64,000 bases of DNA from Pseudomonas siliginis (GCF_019145195.1 NZ_JAHSTW010000005.1:1-64000), one strand, 5' to 3'. Positions 34,491 to 43,095 are shown, counted from the first letter of the stretch. Numbers and translations are program-made. Notes: generated by a model not told the origin, from the sequence alone.

Positions 34491-35492
34491 ATGGCTATCA
34501 AACAACTGATAAAACGCACCAGCGGCTGGCTCTATCTCAACTCGTCCGTGGGGCGCAGCCAGCTGCACGGGGCCGGAGTCATCCTGATGCTCCACCGAGT
34601 GCTGGCCAACGACCGTGCCGCCAACCTGCCGCACCGCAATGAACTGTGTGTCGGCCCGCAGGCGTTCGAACACTTGCTGATATGGCTGCGCAAGCATTTC
34701 GATTGCGTGCCGCTAATGGAGCTGTTGCAGCCCAACGCCCTGCGCACCGAGCGCCCGCGCGTGGCGCTGACCTTCGATGACGGCTGGCGTGACAACGCGG
34801 TCAATGCCTATCCGCTGCTGCAAAAATATCAGGTGCCGGCGAGCATTTTTCTTTCCACTGATTTCATTGGCAGTCGGCAACGGTTCTGGTGGGAAAGCGT
34901 CGGTGAAACGCTGTGGGGCAGCCATGGCGAAAAGGCGCGCATGCACCTGATCGAGCACCTGCGCATCACCGGTCATCCGCTGCCGGTGCTGCTCGACGAT
35001 ATCGATGTCGACCGGCGCAGCCTGGCACTGCTGCATTACCTGCAAGGGCTGAAGAGCCTCGATCCGCAGGAACTCGAACGTCTGACCAATGAGTGTCCGC
35101 CGGATTCTCTGCCACAAGCGCTGGACTGGCATCAGGTGCGCGCCATGGAAGCGTCCGGTCTGGTGCGCTTCGGCCCCCACGGCGCCAGTCATGCGATCCT
35201 CACTGGCCTGGATGACATGCGTCTACACGAAGAAATCAGCCGCAGCCGCGACGCCCTGCACAACGGCTGCAATCGGCCACTGCCGGTGTATTGCTACCCC
35301 AACGGCGACAACGATGAGCGCGTGCGCGAGCAGGTCGCCAATCACGATTATCCGTTTGCGCTTGGCACGTCCACCGGACTCTATCGCGGCGCCGGCGACC
35401 CGCTGAACCTGCCGCGCTTCGGCGTCAGCCAACGTACCGCGCGCAATCCGGAGCTGCTGTCGCTACGGATCTTTCGCGGGGCACGGCCATGA
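34491..35492 (+). CDS. Polysaccharide deacetylase family protein (NodB fold)
   Basis: 333 residues. Motifs are VILMLHRVL near the N-terminus, the catalytic metal motif VALTFDDGWRDNAVNAYPLL, and later HGASHAILTGLDDMRLHEEI and VYCYPNGDNDERV. No signal peptide is seen, so it may act in the cytoplasm on lipid-linked or nucleotide-linked sugar, or be membrane-associated. It implies an N-acetylated or O-acetylated sugar that is deacetylated. It overlaps the flippase gene start by four bases (ATGA). Confidence 0.85.
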   Translation: MAIKQLIKRTSGWLYLNSSVGRSQLHGAGVILMLHRVLANDRAANLPHRNELCVGPQAFEHLLIWLRKHFDCVPLMELLQPNALRTERPRVALTFDDGWRDNAVNAYPLLQKYQVPASIFLSTDFIGSRQRFWWESVGETLWGSHGEKARMHLIEHLRITGHPLPVLLDDIDVDRRSLALLHYLQGLKSLDPQELERLTNECPPDSLPQALDWHQVRAMEASGLVRFGPHGASHAILTGLDDMRLHEEISRSRDALHNGCNRPLPVYCYPNGDNDERVREQVANHDYPFALGTSTGLYRGAGDPLNLPRFGVSQRTARNPELLSLRIFRGARP

Positions 35493-36796
35493 GTCGCGGC
35501 AGCTACATCAAGCACCTCGCCCTGAGCATGGGCACCAAACTGGCGATGATCGCCCTGCGCCTGCTGCGCAATGTGTTGCTGGCGCGGATTCTCGGGCCGA
35601 GCGAACGCGGTCTGTTCGCGCTGCTCAGCACCCTGCCGGATCTGATCAGTGCGGCGACCAGCGGCGGCCTGAATTCAGCGGTCGGTTATCAAGCGGCTAA
35701 CCAGCGGCCGATGGGGCTGTTGCTCGCCCAGGTGCTGGTGTTCGGTTGTTTGCTGGCCGGGCTGCTGACGTTGCTGGTGGTGGCGCTGGCGCGAGAATTC
35801 GGCAGCGAACTCGACGTCACGATGCAGCTCGGTCTGCTGGCGTGGCTGTTACTGCTGGCGGTACCGCTGACCGTGCTCAAAAGCGGCCTGCTGACCTTGC
35901 ACAACGCGTCGGGTGGCGTGGTCGCCTTCAATGTCCTGCGCCTGATCGAATCGCTGGCACCGCTGCTGCTTTTTGTCGCGCTGTTCTGGATGTGGAAAGA
36001 GGCGGCACTCGAAGCGGCGCTCATCAGTTGGCTGGCCGGTATCAGCCTGGTGGTGCTGGTGGGCTGGATGTGGCTCAAACGCGCACAGCCGCTGCAACTG
36101 CAATGGGATCGTGCAAGCCAGAAGGAGCTGCTGAAATTCAGTGCACGCAGCCATCCGGACCTGCTGTTCCAACAGGTGATCCTGCGCTCAGATTACTTGT
36201 TCATCGGCGCCCTGCTCGGTAGCAGCGCGCTCGGCCATTACGCCATGGCCAGCGCCGCTGCTGAACTGTTGCTGATCGTTCCGGAAGCAGTCACCACACC
36301 GCTGATGAAGCGTCTGCTGCAACAGGACAAGGGCATGGACAAGGTCACGCCGCTGGCGCTGCGCCTGACCGCGACGGTAATGCTCTGCGCCTGCGTCACG
36401 ATGGCGCTGATCGGCGAATGGCTGATCATCATCCTGTTCGGCGTCGCCTACCAACCCGCGTATCCGGCGCTGCTGGCTTTGCTGCCGGGGCTGTTGGGCC
36501 TGTGCTACGCAAGCATTCTGCGCCTGGACCTGATCGGCAAGAATCGCCCTGCCACCGTCTCGCTGATGATGGGGGTGGGCGCGTTGCTGAATCTGGGCCT
36601 GAATCTGCTGCTGATCCCGAGCTACGGCATCGTCGGCGCAGCGGCGGCGTCCTCGATTGCCTATCTGGCAGTGACCCTGGCGATGCTGGTGCTTTATTGC
36701 AGGCTGAGCGGCGTACCGTTCTGGCACACGCTGTTCATTCTGCCCGGCGATCTCAGCCCGATGTGGCTGATGCTGCACCGCAGGAAAGCCGCATGA
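35489..36796 (+). CDS. Wzx-type polysaccharide flippase
   Basis: 435 residues with about twelve hydrophobic segments through the whole length. The MATE/Wzx-like N-terminus reads KLAMIALRLLRNVLLARILG, PSERGLFALLSTLPDLI, with a mid-protein cluster YFIGALLGSSALGHYAMAS-like. It should move lipid-linked repeat units from the cytoplasmic to the periplasmic face for the Wzy-like polymerase. It shares ATGA overlaps with both neighbours. Confidence 0.85.
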   Translation: MSRGSYIKHLALSMGTKLAMIALRLLRNVLLARILGPSERGLFALLSTLPDLISAATSGGLNSAVGYQAANQRPMGLLLAQVLVFGCLLAGLLTLLVVALAREFGSELDVTMQLGLLAWLLLLAVPLTVLKSGLLTLHNASGGVVAFNVLRLIESLAPLLLFVALFWMWKEAALEAALISWLAGISLVVLVGWMWLKRAQPLQLQWDRASQKELLKFSARSHPDLLFQQVILRSDYLFIGALLGSSALGHYAMASAAAELLLIVPEAVTTPLMKRLLQQDKGMDKVTPLALRLTATVMLCACVTMALIGEWLIIILFGVAYQPAYPALLALLPGLLGLCYASILRLDLIGKNRPATVSLMMGVGALLNLGLNLLLIPSYGIVGAAAASSIAYLAVTLAMLVLYCRLSGVPFWHTLFILPGDLSPMWLMLHRRKAA

Positions 36797-38712
36797 AGCG
36801 CCTGGCCCTGCTGTTCGGACTCGGCATGACGCTGAATGCCTTCGCTGCGCCCATGCAGTGGGGCGACATCCGCGATGGCAGCCTGTATCTGCAAGCCGAC
36901 CGCCCGGATACAGTCACCGTGCGCTGGGTTCCGGCGTGGCAGGCCGAGGCCAATGAAGAGCATATCTACCTGCTTGACGGCCATGGCCGCTTGCAAGGTG
37001 ATCGCTTCATCAAGGCCAGTGAGGTTCGCGGTTCGCAAAGCTGGCCGCTGGTGCCGGGAGCTGCCGGTTATCGCCTGGAGATTCCCGGCTACAGCTTCCG
37101 TAGTTACCGCGTCGAGCATGACGCAACCACCGTGGCGCTGTTCAGTCCGGCCAAAGTGCATTTCAGCGTCGAAACCCGCAATGGTACTGAGCTGTTTTTC
37201 CAGGTCGCACCGGGAGAGCATGCGGTGCTGAACGGCAAATACCATGGCGGCGTCAACGCGCTGCAAGCACAGCGGGTGGACGATGGACAACAGCTGTCGC
37301 TGGCCCTCAAGCCCCACCGCGCCTATTGGCAATTCGATCAAGTGGCCTTGCCGGTCAGTGACCGCCCTCAGGTCTGGCGCTTGCGCCTGCAGGGCAGCGG
37401 CAAAGCGGCGTTCTGGCTCGACGGCACGGCCAACCTGTTTGCGCAGAATCCGCAGCAGCTGCAGCCAGTGCATGAAGAATCGGGTGAGGTCCGCCTGACC
37501 CTGCACGCCATGGTGCTCGGGCGCACTCCGGATCTGGGCATCGCGCTGCCCAATCTGATGCCGCCCGCGAGCAGTCATGCCGCATTGGATGCGTTGAAGC
37601 CGAGTGCGGCGAGCTACTACAGCTACGTTGACATAACGTCGAAAAGTGCCCGCTTCGAAGACCCGGTTCGTCAGCTTTATCAGACGCGCTTCGGCATCCG
37701 CCAGGACATCACCCTGCTCGCCGGCACCGGGCGTCAGGCCAATCTGCGCGCCGATGTGCAAAGCAGCAACGGCCTTGAGACGTGGCTCGCCGGCACTCGT
37801 GCCTTGGGTGGTCAAGGCACGCATTACATCGGCTTCGCCGACGAGCCGAACCTCAACTATTCGAGCTACGACGAATACCGCTCGATTTTTGTCAGCATGG
37901 CCCGCCAGGTGCGCAGCGATCCCGCCAACGCCAGGGCCGGCGTGCGCATCGCCATGCCGGCCAGTTCGCGCCTGGTCAACGGCCCGTTCGCCAATAACGC
38001 CGCAGACAAACGCGGGATCGATTGGGCACGGCGTCTGCTCAGTGAAGCGCCCGATCAGATTGACGCGTTGGCCTGGCACGAATGGATGATCCGCGACCTG
38101 CTCGCCACTCGCGTCTACCGCGACAGCGTGCGCCGCGCCGCGCAACTGGTCGGCCTCGACGCAAAGGGTCAGCCGCGCAAAGCCTTGCTGCTCGATCAGA
38201 CCAATCTGTCCAGTGGCTCGAGCCTGAGCCCGTACGACCAGGAAACTCATTACGCCGCGCTGTGGTGGGCATCGGTGGTCATCAATGCTTCTCAGGACGG
38301 TTTGCTGAGCATGCTCAACTGGTTTCAGGCGGCCGACGAACCGCCCTACGCCAAGGGCATGGTGCGCGTGTTGGCCGGCGATCGCTTCGAGCTGAAACCG
38401 GTGGGCCTGGCCCAGCAATTCATCGCCCGGCATTGGCTGCCGCACGTGCTGCAACTGGATAACGACGCCTTCGAAGTGGACGTACTGGCGATGGCCGGCG
38501 ACGAGCAGCGCACGTTGCTCGGGGTGAACAAAGGCACGCGCCTGCAACGCGTTGCTCTGAGCGGTGCCAAGTGCCCGCTCAACCAAGACGCCCTGCATTT
38601 CTTCGGCGCTGACAATCGCGCCCGCGACGCACCATTTGCCTGCGAACACGGGCGCGTGCGTTTCGAATTACCCGGGCAAACCCTGTTTGCCCTGAACTGG
38701 AACGCTTCATGA
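36793..38712 (+). CDS. Exported protein, predicted GH-A-clan-like glycosidase
   Basis: 639 residues with a signal peptide (KRLALLFGLGMTLNAFA, then APMQWGD). Residues about 20-260 are beta-rich with no known family to me. Residues about 270-560 look like a TIM-barrel glycosidase: GTHYIGFADEPNLNYSSYDE with Glu 351 in a typical E-P-N acid/base position, IDALAWHEWMIRDLL, then LLLDQTNLSSGSSL where a nucleophile Glu would be expected but Asp/Gln are present. A small C-terminal beta domain ends the protein. By analogy with PslG in the Psl operon it may trim or process the polymer in the periplasm. Fold and function are inferred. Confidence 0.6.
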   Translation: MKRLALLFGLGMTLNAFAAPMQWGDIRDGSLYLQADRPDTVTVRWVPAWQAEANEEHIYLLDGHGRLQGDRFIKASEVRGSQSWPLVPGAAGYRLEIPGYSFRSYRVEHDATTVALFSPAKVHFSVETRNGTELFFQVAPGEHAVLNGKYHGGVNALQAQRVDDGQQLSLALKPHRAYWQFDQVALPVSDRPQVWRLRLQGSGKAAFWLDGTANLFAQNPQQLQPVHEESGEVRLTLHAMVLGRTPDLGIALPNLMPPASSHAALDALKPSAASYYSYVDITSKSARFEDPVRQLYQTRFGIRQDITLLAGTGRQANLRADVQSSNGLETWLAGTRALGGQGTHYIGFADEPNLNYSSYDEYRSIFVSMARQVRSDPANARAGVRIAMPASSRLVNGPFANNAADKRGIDWARRLLSEAPDQIDALAWHEWMIRDLLATRVYRDSVRRAAQLVGLDAKGQPRKALLLDQTNLSSGSSLSPYDQETHYAALWWASVVINASQDGLLSMLNWFQAADEPPYAKGMVRVLAGDRFELKPVGLAQQFIARHWLPHVLQLDNDAFEVDVLAMAGDEQRTLLGVNKGTRLQRVALSGAKCPLNQDALHFFGADNRARDAPFACEHGRVRFELPGQTLFALNWNAS

Positions 38713-38773
38713 ACCGCCCCTCCGCCCTGCGAGCGTGATGCTGCGCGCGGCACTTTCATCAGGAGAAGAGACC

Positions 38774-39463
38774 ATGGAAATCTTGCAAAAACTCAGCGGA
38801 CATATCCGTCGCAAAGGTCTGCGAGCGACCTTGGCGAAGATCCGCAGAATGTACATTTTTGCCCATCAGCAACTGCTGTGGATGGAACGTGATCTGGTCA
38901 GCCCCGTGCCGCCGCATAGCCTCAAACCCTACCCGCCGCTGCGCGTAATGGAGATCACCGCAGACAACGCCAGCGCCTTCACCCGTTACTTCGGCGACCG
39001 TGTCGGCGTCATGGCCGAGCTGGCCAGTGAGGGTCATACCGGGCATATGCATGTCGACGAGCAAGGTGATGCCGTTGCGTTCATCTGGGGTACGCCGCGC
39101 GACTATTTTGATCGGCATTACTACGGTTGCCGGTTCCCGGTGAAACCTGGCGAGTTCTTCGAATTCGGTGGCGAAATGACCCGTGCCTACTGGGGCAGCG
39201 AATTGTCAGTCGATGTGCAAGTGCGCCTGTGGCAAGCCATGGCTGAGAAAGGCTGCCGCAAAGTGGTCGATGTCTGTGACTCGAGCAACATCCCGGCGCT
39301 CAAGCTGCACCTGCGCATGGGCTATACCGAGCAACAGCGGATCATGAATATCTACACGCTGTTCGGTCGCTGGCGCTTTTATCGCGAAACCCGCTACAGC
39401 GGCTCGCGCCTGGAGGCACTGCGGAAAAATTCTCGTCCACCTGTCCCAGCAACGGCGGTCTGA
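38774..39463 (+). CDS. GNAT-like acyltransferase, paralogue A
   Basis: 229 residues from ATG 38774, after AGGAGAAGAG. A basic N-terminus (LSGHIRRKGLRATLAKIRRM) is followed by a GNAT-like core (SFTRYFGDRV-like, then GHTGHMHVDEQGDAVAFIWG, NIPALKLHLRMGYTEQQRIM), ending FGRWRFYRETRYSGSRLEAL. It is clearly homologous along its whole length to the protein from 40655. Probably acylates a sugar or an amino-sugar precursor of the polymer. Substrate unknown. Confidence 0.75.
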   Translation: MEILQKLSGHIRRKGLRATLAKIRRMYIFAHQQLLWMERDLVSPVPPHSLKPYPPLRVMEITADNASAFTRYFGDRVGVMAELASEGHTGHMHVDEQGDAVAFIWGTPRDYFDRHYYGCRFPVKPGEFFEFGGEMTRAYWGSELSVDVQVRLWQAMAEKGCRKVVDVCDSSNIPALKLHLRMGYTEQQRIMNIYTLFGRWRFYRETRYSGSRLEALRKNSRPPVPATAV

Positions 39464-39467
39464 ACCT

Positions 39468-40658
39468 ATGGTGATGCGATTTGAATGGCGCACCTCCCTG
39501 TGCGCTGCCGACTTCCCGGCAACCGCGTATGAAACGCTGCGCCTTCACGTAGCCGATCACACGCCGTTCAACCACCTCGGCTGGTTGTGCGCAGCAGAGC
39601 AGGCGTTGGAAGAGAATCAGTGCCTGCACGTTCTGCTCGGCTGGGAAGCAGAGGCTTTGCGCCTGTGCCTGCCCCTGGTGTCCAGCCGCGAACGCTTCGC
39701 GGGCGTGCCATTTCGCGTCTTGCGCCACTTGGGTTATCCGCTGGCCGATCGGTTGGCCCTGCTGTCGTTGCTCGGCGCAGAGGATATGCGCGATGCGCTG
39801 ATGCTGATCCGTCAGCGCCTGCCCCATGCGCTGCTGCAACTCAACGAACTGTCGGAACCTGCCGGGGAAGAAAGTGCCGTCACCGATTGGATGGCGCGTA
39901 GCTCCACCGCTGAACGGCGCCTGAGTTGCCGGGTGCCGGTGCATCTGATCAGCGACGCCGACCAGCAGGAAGTTTCCGGCGACCCGCGCTACAAACTGCG
40001 TCGTGCGCGCAAACGGATTGCCGCGTGCGGCGCTCAAGTACGGCGAATCACCCCCGATGCGCTGTCGATGCCTCCGGTTTTACAGGCGTTGCAAGAAGTC
40101 GAGTCGGTCAGTTGGAAAGGCGACGAGGGCGTCGGCATTTTCGCAACTGACCACAGTCGTCAATGGATACAGAACGCCTTCACCGCCCTCGCCGCTCAAG
40201 GGCTGGTGCGAGTGGTGATACTGGAGCTGGACGGCCGCTGCATCAGTTATCGGCTGGGCCTGCTCGAGCAGGGCCGCCTCTACGACTACAACCTGGCGTT
40301 CCTGCCGCAACATGCCGATCTGGGCAGTGGTCGAGTGCTGCTGGAGGAATGGATTCGCTGGGGCCTGGACGAGCAATGGCACTGGATCGATGCCTCGCGG
40401 GTCAGCCTGGAAAACTCCAGTCATCAACTGCACGAGCGCATGACCGGACAACTGGAACACTGGCGCTGGAGCTTCTACTCATGGCGCCCCAGTGGCTTGC
40501 TGCTGGGCCTGGGCCTGCGTCTTTGGTACTGCGTCAAACCGGCCCTGCAAAAATGGCGCGCACAGCGTGCCGGCAAACCGAAAGCGGCAAATACCTGCGC
40601 AACTCAACCGGCAACATCATCCACCACACCAGGGCTAGCGCCTCGGAGAGCATCATGA
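39468..40658 (+). CDS. GNAT family acyltransferase, CelD/BcsL-like
   Basis: 396 residues with two GNAT-like halves. The second half is typical of the Acetyltransf_6 (CelD/BioF2-like) group: RYKLRRARKRIAACGAQVRR, VSWKGDEGVGIFATDHSRQW, VVILELDGRCISYRLGLLEQ, RLYDYNLAFLPQHADLGSGR. ATG 39468 or 39474 could start it; neither has a strong ribosome-binding site. Such proteins recur in exopolysaccharide loci. It sits between two paralogous smaller acyltransferases and overlaps the second by four bases. Confidence 0.8.
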   Translation: MVMRFEWRTSLCAADFPATAYETLRLHVADHTPFNHLGWLCAAEQALEENQCLHVLLGWEAEALRLCLPLVSSRERFAGVPFRVLRHLGYPLADRLALLSLLGAEDMRDALMLIRQRLPHALLQLNELSEPAGEESAVTDWMARSSTAERRLSCRVPVHLISDADQQEVSGDPRYKLRRARKRIAACGAQVRRITPDALSMPPVLQALQEVESVSWKGDEGVGIFATDHSRQWIQNAFTALAAQGLVRVVILELDGRCISYRLGLLEQGRLYDYNLAFLPQHADLGSGRVLLEEWIRWGLDEQWHWIDASRVSLENSSHQLHERMTGQLEHWRWSFYSWRPSGLLLGLGLRLWYCVKPALQKWRAQRAGKPKAANTCATQPATSSTTPGLAPRRAS

Positions 40659-41347
40659 ACGTCATCGACAAACTGCTTCTGCGCATCAAACAAAAAGGCC
40701 TGCGCCGCACCCTTGGCGCTTTCGGCAAACGTTATGTCTTCGCTCACCGTGAATTGCTGTGGATGGAGCGCGATCTGGTCACGCCGATCGCGCCGAACAA
40801 ACTGCGCCCCTGTGAAGGTTTACATAGAGTCGACATCACCGAGGACAACGCCAAGGCTTTCGGCAAGTACTTTGGTGACCGTGTGCAGACCATGGCCGAA
40901 TTGGCCGCTGAAGGGCACACGGGGCACATGTACCTGGACCAGGAAGGCCACACCGTCGGGTTCGTCTGGGCCAGTACCCGCGACTATTACGATCGGCACT
41001 TCTACCGCTACACGTTCACGATCCAGCCCGGTGAGTACTTCCAGTTCGGTGCCGAAATTGCCCGGCCCTATTTCGGCAGCACCTTGACCGTCGACGCACA
41101 GACCGCACTTTGGCAAGTCATGGACGCCGGGGGGTATAAAAAGGTGGTGGATATCTGTGACAACGCCAATATCCAGGCCCTGAAGATGCATGTGCGCCTG
41201 GGCTATAAGGAACAAGGGCGGATCACGCATGTTTACGACCTGTTCGGCCACTGGCGCTTCTTCCGCGAAACGCGCTACAGCGAGTCGAGGCTGGAGGCGC
41301 TGCGCAAGCCGGAAAGACCAGTAGTAAGTACGCCCGCGCAGGCTTGA
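40655..41347 (+). CDS. GNAT-like acyltransferase, paralogue B
   Basis: 230 residues from ATG 40655 with GGAGAG upstream. It shares nearly every landmark with paralogue A: RRTLGAFGKRYVFAHRELLW, MERDLVTPIAP, GDRVQTMAELAAEGHTGHMY, IQALKMHVRLGYKEQGRI, LFGHWRFFRETRYSESRLEA. Last gene of the exopolysaccharide operon; a REPIN follows within 40 bases. Two copies suggest modification of two positions or two sugars. Confidence 0.75.
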   Translation: MNVIDKLLLRIKQKGLRRTLGAFGKRYVFAHRELLWMERDLVTPIAPNKLRPCEGLHRVDITEDNAKAFGKYFGDRVQTMAELAAEGHTGHMYLDQEGHTVGFVWASTRDYYDRHFYRYTFTIQPGEYFQFGAEIARPYFGSTLTVDAQTALWQVMDAGGYKKVVDICDNANIQALKMHVRLGYKEQGRITHVYDLFGHWRFFRETRYSESRLEALRKPERPVVSTPAQA

Positions 41348-41381
41348 TTCAGGCTGAATATTTGCGGCGGTTTTGATACCG

Positions 41382-41453
41382 CCATCGCGAGCAGCCTCGC
41401 TCCTGCACTGGAATGCATTTCCCTGTGGGAGCGAGCCTGCTCGCGAAGAGGCC
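41382..41453. repeat. REPIN left of the toxin-antitoxin pair
   Basis: Two inverted REP sequences (CATCGCGAGCAGCCTCGCTC and GGAGCGAGCCTGCTCGCGA) around a short spacer. Nearly identical, spacer included, to the REPIN at 42204-42276 on the other side of the toxin-antitoxin genes. Confidence 0.85.
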
Positions 41454-41552
41454 AGTAGCTGCACCCGCAGCTCTCACAAGCGATTGGCTGGTTGCCTACA
41501 AACTGTGACGACACTTCCAACATCCAGTAAAGACTTGGCCGACTGTTTTTCC

Positions 41553-41568
41553 GTATCCACTTGGATAC
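41553..41568. promoter_or_regulatory. Inverted repeat, candidate autoregulatory operator
   Basis: GTATCC-ACTT-GGATAC, a perfect 6-bp inverted repeat ten bases before the toxin start, with outer GACTGT/ACAGTC matching less regularly. The position suits binding by the downstream antitoxin. Confidence 0.5.
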
Positions 41569-41577
41569 AGTCGAGCA

Positions 41578-41871
41578 ATGACTTATCTTATCCAGCAAAC
41601 CGCAATATTCCAGGCTTGGCACCGTTCGATTAGAGACTTGCGCGCCAAAGTGGCTATCGCCCGGCGTATTGATCGGGCGTCAACAGGCAATCTCGGCGAC
41701 GCCAAATCGGTGGGCGATGAAGTCTCTGAGATGCGTCTGGATGTTGGCGCGGGCTACCGGGTGTATTTCACAATTCGCAATGGCGCAGTAATCATTCTGC
41801 TGGCCGGAGGCGACAAATCCTCACAAAGCGCAGACATCCGACGCGCACAAAAAATGGCAAAGGAGGTTTAA
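41578..41871 (+). CDS. Type II toxin, RelE/HigB-like (Gp49 family)
   Basis: 97 residues: IQQTAIFQAWHRSIRDLRAK, VAIARRIDRASTGNLGDAKS, VSEMRLDVGAGYRVYFTIRN, IILLAGGDKSSQSADIRRA. This is the pattern of the addiction-module killer family related to phage Gp49 and HigB, usually ribosome-dependent mRNA endonucleases. The toxin gene comes first, as usual in this family, with its antitoxin two bases downstream. Confidence 0.88.
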   Translation: MTYLIQQTAIFQAWHRSIRDLRAKVAIARRIDRASTGNLGDAKSVGDEVSEMRLDVGAGYRVYFTIRNGAVIILLAGGDKSSQSADIRRAQKMAKEV

Positions 41872-41873
41872 CC

Positions 41874-42182
41874 ATGAGCCAGACTTTGACGAATTTCGAC
41901 ATGGTCGCGCTGCTCGACAGTGATGAAGCCATCAGTGAGTACCTGTCACAGGTGCTTGCAGACGGAGACAGCGAAGAATTCCTTCGCGCAATCGGCTACG
42001 TGTTAAAGGCGCGAGGAATGACGCAGATCGCCAAGGATTCAGGCATGGGTCGTGAAAGTTTGTACAAAGCTTTTGCTCCCGGAGCGAAGCCGCGCTTTGA
42101 CACAGTGTTGAAGGTGATTCATGCGCTGGGCATTGATCTTTATGCGCAGCCGGGGCACGCAGTCAATCACGCCGTTCCCTGA
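41874..42182 (+). CDS. Antitoxin with helix-turn-helix (addiction module antidote)
   Basis: 102 residues. The N-terminus FDMVALLDSDEAISEYLSQV is followed by an XRE-like helix-turn-helix (GMTQIAKDSGMGRESLYKAF, then KPRFDTVLKVIHALGIDLYA). A very strong AAAGGAGGT ribosome-binding site (41858-41866) may help keep antitoxin above toxin. It probably neutralises the toxin and represses the pair at the inverted repeat at 41553. Confidence 0.88.
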   Translation: MSQTLTNFDMVALLDSDEAISEYLSQVLADGDSEEFLRAIGYVLKARGMTQIAKDSGMGRESLYKAFAPGAKPRFDTVLKVIHALGIDLYAQPGHAVNHAVP

Positions 42183-42203
42183 ATTTTCTGGCGGTCACAA
42201 GGC

Positions 42204-42276
42204 CGCCATCGCGAGCAGGCTCGCTCCCACACTGGAATGCGTTTCCCTGTGGGAGCGAGCCTGCTCGCGAAGAGGC
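42204..42276. repeat. REPIN right of the toxin-antitoxin pair
   Basis: Inverted REP pair (CATCGCGAGCAGGCTCGCTC and GGGAGCGAGCCTGCTCGCGA) with a spacer nearly identical to that of the REPIN at 41382-41453, in the same orientation. Confidence 0.85.
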
Positions 42277-42297
42277 CTGTCATCGCAATAAAGGTTC

Positions 42298-43095
42298 TCA
42301 GGCCTTGCTTGCCACCAGGCTAAAGCACATCGGCAGCTGCGCCTGCTGGTTCAGGTAGCAGTCATACACCTCTTCCCGGTTCGAATGCGCATATTCCTGA
42401 AAATCCACAATGCTCAGCCCCGCGCCAATGGCGCCGCTGAAGATCGCGCCCAGCGTATGCACGAACCAGTACGACTTTGCCGCCGGCTGCTCGACTTTAC
42501 CTACGTAAACGATCGGCTCTTCCTGCACAAACGGCTCGGCACGGAAATACGAACTGGCGAGGCGGTAGGGATCTTCAGCCTGCGGATCAACCATTTCCAG
42601 AAACGGATGGGTTTCGTAGATCACCAGCTTGCCGCCCGGCTTCAGCACCTGCGCGACATGGCGGAAGAATTCGCCGATGTCAGGCATCCAGTTGAGTACC
42701 CCGATGGTGATCAGGGCGACGTCGAAGCGGTTATGCAGCGTTGCAGGCAGATGGTGGATATCGCTCTCGACGAATTCGGCATTGTGCGGCGAGCGGCTGT
42801 TCAGCTCGCGGGCCTGCTCAAGAAACGCTGCGGATTGATCGACGCCGACGACACTGCGCGCACCCAGCGCAAACAGCGACAGGCTCTCCCGACCGTTATT
42901 GCAGCCCAGTTGAATCACGTCTTTGCCGTCGACTTCCAGCAAGCCGCGCAAGGTGTCATCAAGGCAGCAAAACTCTGCCTGCGCGACATCGCTGAGCAAT
43001 GCCTGCCAGTCCGGCGAATCCTGATGATGACGGGCGGAATCGTTCCACGCCTGTCGATTGCTTTCGATGGCGTTTTTGGGGTTGGGCACTTCCAT
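42298..43095 (-). CDS. SAM-dependent methyltransferase (class I)
   Basis: 265 residues from ATG 43095 (MEVPNPKNAIESNRQAWNDS), GGAG upstream. Class I motifs: VIQLGCNNGRESLSLFALGA (SAM site), GVDQSAAFLEQAREL, FDVALITIGVLNWMPDIGEF, VLKPGGKLVIYETHPFL. The longer open frame upstream lacks a good start. Substrate not evident; the family includes small-molecule methylases. It stands between two toxin-antitoxin pairs. Confidence 0.85.
   Translation of the reverse strand: MEVPNPKNAIESNRQAWNDSARHHQDSPDWQALLSDVAQAEFCCLDDTLRGLLEVDGKDVIQLGCNNGRESLSLFALGARSVVGVDQSAAFLEQARELNSRSPHNAEFVESDIHHLPATLHNRFDVALITIGVLNWMPDIGEFFRHVAQVLKPGGKLVIYETHPFLEMVDPQAEDPYRLASSYFRAEPFVQEEPIVYVGKVEQPAAKSYWFVHTLGAIFSGAIGAGLSIVDFQEYAHSNREEVYDCYLNQQAQLPMCFSLVASKA

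Noticed and set aside
36694..38649. 651-codon minus-strand open frame opposite the glycosidase-like gene
   Set aside because: No domain, no start signal, and it runs against an operon of fifteen co-directional genes with overlapping starts.
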